Source of the DNA: Lachnospiraceae bacterium
Lineage (GTDB): Bacteria > Bacillota > Clostridia > Lachnospirales > Lachnospiraceae
Assembly: GCA_017408735.1 (NCBI GenBank)
Contig: JAFQUB010000021.1
Location: forward strand, 1-64,000
Direction: 5' to 3'
Length of the DNA: 64,000 nucleotides
Shown here: piece after piece, positions 57,012 to 64,000 of the stretch
Numbering within the stretch: the first letter of the stretch is position 1
Layout: every line of letters starts with the position of its first letter
Position numbers and translations under genes: made by a program
The notes under the pieces: model-generated
Told to the model about the DNA's origin: nothing
The model's database searches: none
What the model saw: the letters and a program-made list of their open reading frames with translations, nothing else

Positions 57012-58058
57012 ATGAAAAAAAACAACACAACCACTCGAAATCAGGAAATTGAAGTCTTCCGTTTTCTCTTTATCTGTGCCATTGCCATTATGCATTTCAG
57101 TAATTCTTACTTTCATTCTGCACCCTATTTTTCCGGTTCTTACATTGGAACAGAATTTTTCTTTCTGGTGTCAGGATTTATGATTATGAAAGCTGCCAGA
57201 TCCAAAAAGTCAGCACCATTCATTTTTACCCTGAATAGAATGAGAAAGTTATATCCTCATTATCTGACAGCATTTTTCCTGCTGTTTCTTACCTCCTCAC
57301 TGGCCGGAAACACAGGGCTATTGTCCAGCTTAAAAAACTTATTCAGCTACTGTTTTGAATTTCTTTTCCTCCACGCCTCCGGCCTGAAATGCTCCGGCTT
57401 ACTTAACTATCCTACCTGGTATCTTTCCTCCCTTATTATCGCAGGTTTCTTTATCTATGCCTGTGCATACTATAACGAAAAATTATATCTGACAATTATC
57501 GCTCCTTTGTCGGTACTTGTCACATACAGCTTCTTTTCAGCCAACACAGGACATATCGACGTGTGGGGCGGAAACCAATTGTTTCAGCTTTCTGACGCCT
57601 TAACCAGAGGATTTGCTGCCATGAGCCTTGGTGCTCTTTCTTATGCCCTCAGCAATTACCTGAAAGAACGAAAGCTACAATTTTCTAAACAGTTACGTAT
57701 TCTTTTCACTTTATTAGAATTGTTACTGTTCCTGAGTGTACTGGCAGGCTCTGCCTTATTTGCAGATACCCAGTATGATTTTTATTTTATACTCATGCTA
57801 TTTGCAGCCATTACCCTGGCCTTTTCAGGAATCACTTACAGCAGCCGGTTATTTTCTTTTCCTTTATTTGCTTACCTTGGAAAAATCAGCTATCCAATGT
57901 ATGTATACCAGCTTTTTATCATATGTTTGTTCTGCTTATTTTTACCAAATCTTCCTTATTTAATAGGAATACTTTCTTTCCTGACGGCAACCATTGTATT
58001 TTCTGCTCTCATGGATAAAATAATAAACAAACTTCTTTCTGTTTCTTCTTCCAGATAA
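57012..58058 (+). CDS. Acyltransferase family 3 membrane protein (OafA/YrhL-like)
   Basis: 348 residues with about ten membrane spans. The N-terminus RNQEIEVFRFLFICAIAIMH with a following GTEFFFLVSGFMIM is the Acyl_transf_3 pattern; the active histidine is His33 in the AIAIMHF segment. Such proteins add acetyl or other acyl groups to envelope sugars. The acceptor is unknown and no glycan genes are adjacent. Single-gene unit. Confidence 0.88.
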   Translation: MKKNNTTTRNQEIEVFRFLFICAIAIMHFSNSYFHSAPYFSGSYIGTEFFFLVSGFMIMKAARSKKSAPFIFTLNRMRKLYPHYLTAFFLLFLTSSLAGNTGLLSSLKNLFSYCFEFLFLHASGLKCSGLLNYPTWYLSSLIIAGFFIYACAYYNEKLYLTIIAPLSVLVTYSFFSANTGHIDVWGGNQLFQLSDALTRGFAAMSLGALSYALSNYLKERKLQFSKQLRILFTLLELLLFLSVLAGSALFADTQYDFYFILMLFAAITLAFSGITYSSRLFSFPLFAYLGKISYPMYVYQLFIICLFCLFLPNLPYLIGILSFLTATIVFSALMDKIINKLLSVSSSR

Positions 58059-58075
58059 TAATATTCAGGCACCGG

Positions 58076-58128
58076 CTTTATCCATATGCGGGTATCCCCT
58101 TAAATCGACCGGTGCCTGCACTACCGTT
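58076..58128. other. Hairpin downstream of the acyltransferase gene
   Basis: CAGGCACCGG/CCGGTGCCTG, 10 perfect pairs with a loop of 33 bases, 18 bases after the stop codon. No T-run follows on the plus strand, so termination is uncertain. Confidence 0.5.
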
Positions 58129-58224
58129 CTGCCAGTTACAAAGCAGATGCTTTTGCAAAGTTACATTTTTATTTACGTGATATGTTATTTTATCTGGTAA
58201 CCTCCAAACAGATGAAATAAAGCA

Positions 58225-59706
58225 TTAAAAAGAAAGAAACTTATGCACGGTATTTTCTGTGATCTCTTTTATTAATCCATCATATGCATTGTGGCTTTTT
58301 AGGGGTAATAAGTATTGTATCTGAATTCCCAGCTTATTTTCCAACATAGTACAAATTTTCTTATCACTGCAAAGAGTTGCATATTTCCATTCTGTGGTGA
58401 TCATGTCATCTGTCACCATCTCTATTTTTCGAATGGACTGCTCATAATTCCACACACTGTAATTTCCCAGTATAATTTTTCTGTTACATGTTCTGAAATT
58501 GTTTACAAATCTGTCTTCCAAACAGCCAAAATCCACTACAATCACTTCATAGCCTGCATTCATTACATATAATAAAACATTATTATCCGCCTTGGGATAA
58601 TAGTCTGTTGCGTCACATCGAAAACCATGTCGTATGGTTTCTATATATCTGCCATGCTCTTCCTGCCAGATTTTCCATTTGCCAAAATCTCTTTTTTCTC
58701 CCACTTCCAACAACGCAACCTTTTTCCGCTGTTTTTGAAGTTCCTTTCCTATGGCAAACGCCAAAGTGGTCACTCCCGATGCAGGCGTAATTCCTGCACA
58801 ACCGATAGTCATTCCCATATGCTTTCTTTCTTTTTTCGAGGTAAGATTTCCTGTTTCCGTTTCTTGTAATTCCTTTAATTTACTTAGCACTTCACAGATA
58901 TCTCCATACCTTTTTTCAGCCTCTTTCCAAAGCCCTTTTTCAATAATTTTTTTAAATTTTTCCCGCTTTCTGGTAAATCTTAACGTCACCTTTTCCAGTG
59001 ACATTTCCCTGTACATATCCTGCATTACTGCGCAAACCCCATATATATCTGCCCTCACATTATAGGATACTTCCTCCATGCTTTCCGGTGCTATATAGCC
59101 AATGGTGCCATATACATCTCTGCTCTGTTCTTTTCCTGTAATCTGAACAGAATTACCAAAATCTATCAGTTTTAATTTTTCATTTTTGATCATAATATTT
59201 GCCGGGGTAATATCGGAGTGAAGAATCGGATATGGTCTCTGTCCGTGCAAGTACTCAATTACCTGGCACAACTGAACTCCATATTCTATGATTTCCTCCA
59301 AAGAAAATTTTCTATGTCTGTCTAACATGGACTTTAAAGATTCACCCTGTATATATTCTTCAATGATATAAAAATATTTCTCATCTTCTTCCACATCATA
59401 AATGACCGGAATTCCAGGATGACTCAGACTTTTTAAATAAACTACTTCTTTCACCAGTTTTTCATAGGGAAATTTTGCTTTGTCAACACACTTGACTGCT
59501 CTTAAGGCATGAAGTCTAATATGCTCTGCAACATAAACTTCACTTCCATTGCCTTCACCTGTTCGTTCTAACAGCTTATACTTTTGAAATAGAATGATTC
59601 CTGTTTTCGTTTTCCTTCCCCCTTTCTTACGGAACCACTTACCTCTTATGGGAATTATAAACAAAAATTTATGGTGTTTGCAATAGGGTTTTGGCAACTT
59701 TGGCAT
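58225..59706 (-). CDS. Ser/Thr protein kinase fused to a MinD/ParA-like domain
   Basis: 493 residues. Residues about 42-280 form a Hanks-type kinase: glycine loop TGEGNGSEV (49-57), Lys72 in AVKCV, catalytic HSDITPANI (163-171, Ser instead of the usual Arg) and DFG at 182-184. Residues about 298-490 look like a MinD/ParA (SIMIBI) domain. Its P-loop region reads GCAGITPASGVTTLAF, where both lysines of the KGGVGKTT pattern are missing. There is no membrane span or PASTA domain. The first ATG has only a weak AGG site, so the start could be further in, near residue 40. Targets are unknown. Confidence 0.8.
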   Translation of the reverse strand: MPKLPKPYCKHHKFLFIIPIRGKWFRKKGGRKTKTGIILFQKYKLLERTGEGNGSEVYVAEHIRLHALRAVKCVDKAKFPYEKLVKEVVYLKSLSHPGIPVIYDVEEDEKYFYIIEEYIQGESLKSMLDRHRKFSLEEIIEYGVQLCQVIEYLHGQRPYPILHSDITPANIMIKNEKLKLIDFGNSVQITGKEQSRDVYGTIGYIAPESMEEVSYNVRADIYGVCAVMQDMYREMSLEKVTLRFTRKREKFKKIIEKGLWKEAEKRYGDICEVLSKLKELQETETGNLTSKKERKHMGMTIGCAGITPASGVTTLAFAIGKELQKQRKKVALLEVGEKRDFGKWKIWQEEHGRYIETIRHGFRCDATDYYPKADNNVLLYVMNAGYEVIVVDFGCLEDRFVNNFRTCNRKIILGNYSVWNYEQSIRKIEMVTDDMITTEWKYATLCSDKKICTMLENKLGIQIQYLLPLKSHNAYDGLIKEITENTVHKFLSF

Positions 59707-59836
59707 ATATTACCTGTTCTTTTTTTCACAATATTAATTATGCTAAAATCCATCATTTCGATTTCGCCACCTTTTGTAAAAATTTTACAGTAACGTCAAT
59801 TTATTCTTTTTTTAGATTTTTAGGTTAAATCTTCTA

Positions 59837-59865
59837 TTGACTTCACAAGCTATATTGGATATACT
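59837..59865 (+). promoter_or_regulatory. Promoter of mecA
   Basis: TTGACT and TATACT with a 17-base spacer, about 93 bases before the mecA ATG. Confidence 0.7.
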
Positions 59866-59957
59866 TTGTTTACTAAAATCAGTAGACTTTTTTGAGATTT
59901 TTGATATACTATTTATATAACAATTTACTTGTTAAACAGAGTGAGGAAGTGAGAAAA

Positions 59958-60740
59958 ATGAAAATTGAAAAAGTAAGCGATAATCAAATCAGATGCACTT
60001 TAACCAAAGAAGATTTAGCTGACCGCCAGTTAAAACTAAGTGAGCTTGCTTACGGCACTGAGAAAGCAAAATCGCTGTTCCGTGATATGATGCAGCAGGC
60101 TTCCTACGAATTTGGTTTTGAAGCGGAAGATATTCCTCTTATGATAGAAGCAATCCCATTATCACCTGATTGCATTATTTTAATTATTACCAAGGTGGAG
60201 GATCCGGATGAATTAGATACCAGATTTTCTAAATTTGCACCTGCAAACGACAGTAACATCAGCGAGTTAGAAAACGTTGTAAATACCTTTGCGGAAGGTG
60301 CCGATGACATCCTTGACCTATTTAAAAAGCTTCACGAGGAAAAAAGCGAGAACAACCAGAAAGATTCCCGTGAATTCATTCCGTTACCGGAAACACTTGC
60401 GGCGGCAAAAGAAAAAGAACCTGTGGAAGTTTCCGTTGCGCCAATGGATATCACAAGAATGTTTTTCATTGAATCTTTAGATTCTGCCACACGTATTGCC
60501 CAAGTACTAAAAGGCTTCTACCAAGGCAGCAATACTTTATATAAGAATATGGAAACCAAGAAATACCTGCTGTTCCTTCGCAAGTCAGAACACACTCCGG
60601 CAGAGTTCAATAAGGTATGCAACATTCTCTCCGAATACGCTGTACCGGAAAAATACACTCCTGCTGCGGAAGCTTACTGCGAAGAGCACTATAAATTAAT
60701 TCTCTCAGGCAATGCCTTGCAGCGTCTGGCAGAAATTTAA
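59958..60740 (+). CDS. mecA: Adaptor protein MecA
   Basis: About 260 residues from the ATG preceded by GAGGAAGTGAG. The N-terminus MKIEKVSDNQIRCTLTKEDL is the substrate-binding domain of MecA; the C-terminal domain (LDSATRIAQVLKGFYQGSNT onward) binds ClpC. It delivers proteins to ClpCP for degradation and limits competence in Bacillus. The acidic linker at about 95-160 is typical. Confidence 0.93.
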   Translation: MKIEKVSDNQIRCTLTKEDLADRQLKLSELAYGTEKAKSLFRDMMQQASYEFGFEAEDIPLMIEAIPLSPDCIILIITKVEDPDELDTRFSKFAPANDSNISELENVVNTFAEGADDILDLFKKLHEEKSENNQKDSREFIPLPETLAAAKEKEPVEVSVAPMDITRMFFIESLDSATRIAQVLKGFYQGSNTLYKNMETKKYLLFLRKSEHTPAEFNKVCNILSEYAVPEKYTPAAEAYCEEHYKLILSGNALQRLAEI

Positions 60741-60766
60741 TTCATATTTGGAATAAACAACATTAA

Positions 60767-60798
60767 GAAGAAAAGGGGTTTTACTCCTTTTCTTTTTT
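60767..60798 (+). terminator. Terminator of mecA
   Basis: AAGAAAAGG/CCTTTTCTT stem followed by TTTT, 27 bases after the stop codon. Confidence 0.8.
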
Positions 60799-60827
60799 AA
60801 AGAGTAAGAATAAAAAGGAGATGTTTC

Positions 60828-62381
60828 ATGAGTATTTTAAATGTAGAACACTTATCACACGGCTTTGGCGACAGAGCTATCTTCAATGATGTATCATTCC
60901 GCCTGTTAAAAGGAGAACATATCGGTCTGGTAGGTGCCAACGGAGAAGGAAAATCTACCTTTATGAATATCATTACCGGAACATTAACTCCGGATGAAGG
61001 TAAAATAGAATGGGCAAAAAATATTCAGATTGGCTATTTGGACCAGCACACCGTACTGGAAAAGGGCATGACCATCGGCGATGTGTTAAGAGGAGCTTTT
61101 TCCGATTTGTTTGAACTGGAACAGAAAATGAATGACATCTGTGATAAGATGGGAGATGCCTCCGAAACCGAATTAGAAAATTATATGGAAGAACTGGGTA
61201 CCATTCAGACTACTTTAACTTTACGTGACTTCTATGTAATTGATGCTAAAGTAGAAGAAGTAGCCAGAGCTTTAGGTTTACTGGATTTAGGCCTGGACAA
61301 GGACGTGACCGATTTAAGTGGTGGACAGCGTACCAAGGTATTGTTAGGTAAATTGCTGTTGCAAAAGCCTGACATTCTCCTGTTGGACGAGCCTACCAAC
61401 TACCTTGATGTAGAACATATTGAATGGTTAAAACGTTATCTCAATGATTACGAAAATGCATTTATCTTGATTTCTCATGATATTCCGTTTTTGAACAGCG
61501 TAATCAACTTAATTTATCATATGGATAACCAGCAGTTGACAAGATATGTGGGCGATTACGATAAATTCCAGGAAGTTTATGCCATGAAAAAAGCCCAGCT
61601 GGAAGCTGCTTACAACCGCCAGCAACAGGAAATCGCCGATTTGAAGGATTTCGTTGCCCGAAACAAGGCGAGAGTTTCCACCAGAAATATGGCTATGTCC
61701 CGTCAGAAAAAGCTGGATAAAATGGATATTATCGAACTGGCACAGGAAAAACCAAAACCGGAATTTAACTTTAAAACCGCACGTACTCCGGGACGTTACA
61801 TATTTGAAACTACTGACCTTGTAATTGGATATGAAGAAGCACTGTCCTCTCCTTTAAATTTACGCATGGAACGTGGTGAAAAGTTGGTACTTACCGGTGC
61901 CAACGGAATCGGAAAATCAACCTTATTAAAAAGTATTTTAGGATTAATCAAACCCCTTTCCGGTAAGGTGGTGCTTGGAGATTATTTAAGCATTGGTTAT
62001 TTTGAACAGGAAACTCCAAAGGGTATTGAAACCAGTTGTCTGGAAGAAATCTGGGAGGAATTTCCATCCTATTCCCAGTATGAAGTTCGTTCCGCTCTGG
62101 CAAAATGCGGACTTACAACCAAGCATATCGAAAGTAAGGTAAAAGTCTTAAGCGGTGGGGAACAGGCAAAGGTTCGTCTTTGTAAATTAATTAATCGTGA
62201 AACAAATATTTTAGTGCTGGACGAACCTACCAACCATCTTGATGCAGATGCCAAAACAGAATTAAAACGTGCCCTGAAAGAATATAAGGGAAGTATCCTG
62301 ATGGTATGTCATGAACCTGAGTTTTACGAAGGTCTTGCTACAGATGTGTGGGATTGCACAAAATGGACTACTAGAATTTAA
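60828..62381 (+). CDS. ABC-F family ATPase
   Basis: 517 residues with two ATPase cassettes and no membrane spans. First cassette: GANGEGKS, LSGGQRTKV and LLLDEPTNYLD. Second cassette: GANGIGKS, LSGGEQAKV and LVLDEPTNHLD. A linker helix (about 245-300, rich in charged residues) joins them. ABC-F proteins act on the ribosome as translation factors or antibiotic-protection factors; this looks like a housekeeping (YkpA/YbiT-like) member but that is inference. GGAGA precedes the ATG. Confidence 0.94.
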   Translation: MSILNVEHLSHGFGDRAIFNDVSFRLLKGEHIGLVGANGEGKSTFMNIITGTLTPDEGKIEWAKNIQIGYLDQHTVLEKGMTIGDVLRGAFSDLFELEQKMNDICDKMGDASETELENYMEELGTIQTTLTLRDFYVIDAKVEEVARALGLLDLGLDKDVTDLSGGQRTKVLLGKLLLQKPDILLLDEPTNYLDVEHIEWLKRYLNDYENAFILISHDIPFLNSVINLIYHMDNQQLTRYVGDYDKFQEVYAMKKAQLEAAYNRQQQEIADLKDFVARNKARVSTRNMAMSRQKKLDKMDIIELAQEKPKPEFNFKTARTPGRYIFETTDLVIGYEEALSSPLNLRMERGEKLVLTGANGIGKSTLLKSILGLIKPLSGKVVLGDYLSIGYFEQETPKGIETSCLEEIWEEFPSYSQYEVRSALAKCGLTTKHIESKVKVLSGGEQAKVRLCKLINRETNILVLDEPTNHLDADAKTELKRALKEYKGSILMVCHEPEFYEGLATDVWDCTKWTTRI

Positions 62382-62393
62382 AGGAGTTTAATC

Positions 62394-63080
62394 TTGAAAC
62401 CATTACAAAGAAAAGAATCCTCTCCCAAAGAATTTATTATATATGAAGATTCTGCCTTTCTTGTATGCCACAAGCCGGCAGGTCTAGCGGTTCAGACCAG
62501 ACAGGTAGCAGAGAAGGATTTAGAAAACATATTAAAAACTTATGTATCTTCTTCCCCTTCCTCTTATCTTGCTGTGATTAACCGCTTAGATCAGCCGGTG
62601 GAAGGATTAATTCTATTTGCAAGGACGCCGGAAGCTGCTGCCGATTTAACAGCACAGTTAACCGCTCATACTCTGCAAAAAGAATACCTTGCCATCACTT
62701 CGCCTGCTCCTGCCATTGCGGAGCAGACGTTAACTGATTATCTTATCCGGGATGGCAGACAAAATCGTTCCTACGTTGCGGATACTTCAAAAAAAGCAGA
62801 AGCAAAAAAGGCAGAACTCCGCTACCGCATCTTACAGGTACAGGGTTCCCAAGCCTTAGTTAAAATCAACTTAAAAACCGGGCGTCATCATCAGATTCGT
62901 GTACAGATGGCCCACCAGAACGCCCCTCTCCTGGGCGATACAAAATACGGCGGACTTGCAAACTCCGGTCTATGCCTTTGTTCTCATCGGTTGGCTTTTC
63001 TGCATCCGGTAACCAAGGCTCCCATGGAGTTTACTGCAAAACCTAAAAATCCGGCTTTTTCCCGGTTTCTTTCTGAATAA
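62394..63080 (+). CDS. RluA-family pseudouridine synthase
   Basis: 228 residues, TTG start with AAAGGAG seven bases upstream. The catalytic aspartate is in INRLDQPVEGLILFA; the usual RLD(R/x)xTSG is changed to RLDQPVEG, as in a subgroup of RluA-like enzymes. The C-terminal KTGRHHQIRVQMAH motif is intact. No S4 domain is present. The RNA target (rRNA or tRNA) is not known. It follows the ABC-F gene after 12 bases, so they are co-transcribed. Confidence 0.92.
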   Translation: MKPLQRKESSPKEFIIYEDSAFLVCHKPAGLAVQTRQVAEKDLENILKTYVSSSPSSYLAVINRLDQPVEGLILFARTPEAAADLTAQLTAHTLQKEYLAITSPAPAIAEQTLTDYLIRDGRQNRSYVADTSKKAEAKKAELRYRILQVQGSQALVKINLKTGRHHQIRVQMAHQNAPLLGDTKYGGLANSGLCLCSHRLAFLHPVTKAPMEFTAKPKNPAFSRFLSE

Positions 63081-63132
63081 AATAGATTTACCTGCAAATA
63101 CTATCTTTACCAATTTTCACCGGGAGGTAGTT

Positions 63133-64000
63133 ATGCAGGTAAAAAAATTTTATAAACCACTGATTACTTTTACATCACTTTTTATTGTTTATTTTCTGTT
63201 TAAGTTTGTTATTCCCCTGATTTTCCCATTTCTTATTAGCGGTGTTCTTGCCCTGTTTTTATACCCATGGTTTCAAAAACATACTAAACGCCTGCACATT
63301 TCACCTACCATACTGGGGATTCTGTTTATCCTTTTCTTTTTCCTGTTGAGTGGCACTGCCCTGTTCTTTCTCGGAAAAGCACTGTTTCAGGAAATGCGTT
63401 CCCTGATGGGCAATCTGCCTTATTATGAAGACACCATTCTATGTTGTCTTTCTTCTGCCTGCCATTCCATAGAAAAGCTTACAGGCTTTCAGGCATCAAT
63501 AATTGAGGCTTCCGTAATGACCGGTTTTGAGAGTTTTGTGGGAAATATGCAGAATAATTTTAGTTCTAAAATCTTTTCTCATTCCTTCTCCTACGTAAAA
63601 TTCGTCATTTCGTTAATCACTGTCTGTTTTCTTATACTCGTATCCTTTATTTTGTGGCTGAAGGATTTTGAAACCATCAAAAAATTGATAAAATCTTTTT
63701 CCTGTTATGATTTTTTTCTGAAAACTTATCTGGATACAAAACGTTTTATCGGCACCTACCTAAAAGCCCAGTTGATTATCTTATCCGTAACCTGTGTCCT
63801 CTCTATCTTAGGACTTTTTATTGTGAAAAATCCTTACGCCCTACTACTTGGTATTTTTATAGGGCTTTTAGATGCCCTGCCCTTTCTGGGAACGGGATGC
63901 GTGTTTATTCCCTGTGGCATTTTTCACTTGATTCAGGCAGATTTTTACTACTCTGCCATATATCTGACATTATATCTGGCAACAGCCCTAAGCAGGGAAT
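63133..64000 (+). CDS. AI-2E transporter / YtvI-like membrane protein (cut by window end)
   Basis: An open frame runs from an ATG with GGGAGGTAG upstream to the last base; 289 residues are visible and the 3' end is missing. Hydrophobic segments occur near residues 10-50, 60-85, 155-180 and 210-290. The segment LGIFIGLLDALPFLGTGCVF fits the AI-2E/PerM family and resembles the sporulation membrane protein YtvI. It starts 52 bases after the pseudouridine synthase gene. Confidence 0.8.
   Translation, partial: MQVKKFYKPLITFTSLFIVYFLFKFVIPLIFPFLISGVLALFLYPWFQKHTKRLHISPTILGILFILFFFLLSGTALFFLGKALFQEMRSLMGNLPYYEDTILCCLSSACHSIEKLTGFQASIIEASVMTGFESFVGNMQNNFSSKIFSHSFSYVKFVISLITVCFLILVSFILWLKDFETIKKLIKSFSCYDFFLKTYLDTKRFIGTYLKAQLIILSVTCVLSILGLFIVKNPYALLLGIFIGLLDALPFLGTGCVFIPCGIFHLIQADFYYSAIYLTLYLATALSRE

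Noticed and set aside
59868..59893. Attenuator in the mecA leader
   Set aside because: A 7-bp hairpin plus six T is readable, but it starts before or at the expected transcription start, so the full hairpin would not be in the RNA.

Overview
The window looks like a chromosomal segment from a low-GC, spore-forming Firmicute, most likely a Lachnospiraceae-type Clostridium (inference from gene content: SpoIIID, SpoVG, a CwlD-like amidase, a YtvI-like protein and a Csp-like protease; a GlgC/GlgD pair; a long-form PRPP synthase; MecA; an anaerobe-style partial tetrapyrrole operon). No tRNA, rRNA, CRISPR array or complete insertion sequence was seen. Most genes from 1 to 26 kb lie on the minus strand.

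Layout. 0-3.2 kb: guaA and a MATE exporter. 3.2-11.3 kb: a complete four-gene Wadjet (JetABCD) anti-plasmid defence operon with its own promoter, wedged between housekeeping genes. 11.3-17.4 kb: an aminotransferase, spoIIID with a probable sigma-E promoter, an ECF sigma factor operon with membrane partners, a cation efflux protein and trpS. 17.4-18.1 kb: a gene-free stretch with two large, divergent copies of a structured palindromic element; a collapsed relative lies at 12.7 kb. 18.1-19.3 kb: a secreted Ig-like protein with tandem repeats. 19.6-26.1 kb: hemA-hemC-cobA/hemD-hemB-hemL-precorrin-2 dehydrogenase. 26.4-31.5 kb: a chemoreceptor, a DUF2798 protein, mntP under a manganese riboswitch, and an AAA-ATPase-like/PD-(D/E)XK protein. 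31.7-37.9 kb: the complete eight-gene F-type ATP synthase operon. 38.3-42.8 kb: a subtilisin-like protease, spoVG and glgC-glgD. 43.2-48.3 kb: murC, a cluster of DnaA boxes, a DnaD-domain gene, a DnaC/DnaI-like helicase loader and prs. 48.3-56.8 kb: a minus-strand set comprising a GH18 protein, an amidase, tsaC/sua5, rpiB, a dCMP-deaminase-type gene, metG and a class A PBP. 57-64 kb: an acyltransferase, a Ser/Thr kinase fused to a degenerate MinD-like domain, mecA, an ABC-F ATPase, a pseudouridine synthase and a truncated YtvI/AI-2E-type membrane protein.

Most noteworthy: (1) the palindromic elements at 17.5-18.1 kb share flanks, an inner core and a TGATC bulge, while their long outer arms differ in sequence yet stay almost perfectly self-complementary; (2) the Wadjet operon; (3) two tandem pairs of perfect DnaA boxes directly upstream of the dnaD/dnaI-like genes and far from any visible dnaA; (4) the kinase/MinD-like fusion; (5) a manganese riboswitch with a readable terminator switch. 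The palindromic family is the best candidate for something undescribed, but its function is unknown and I cannot run the searches needed to establish novelty.
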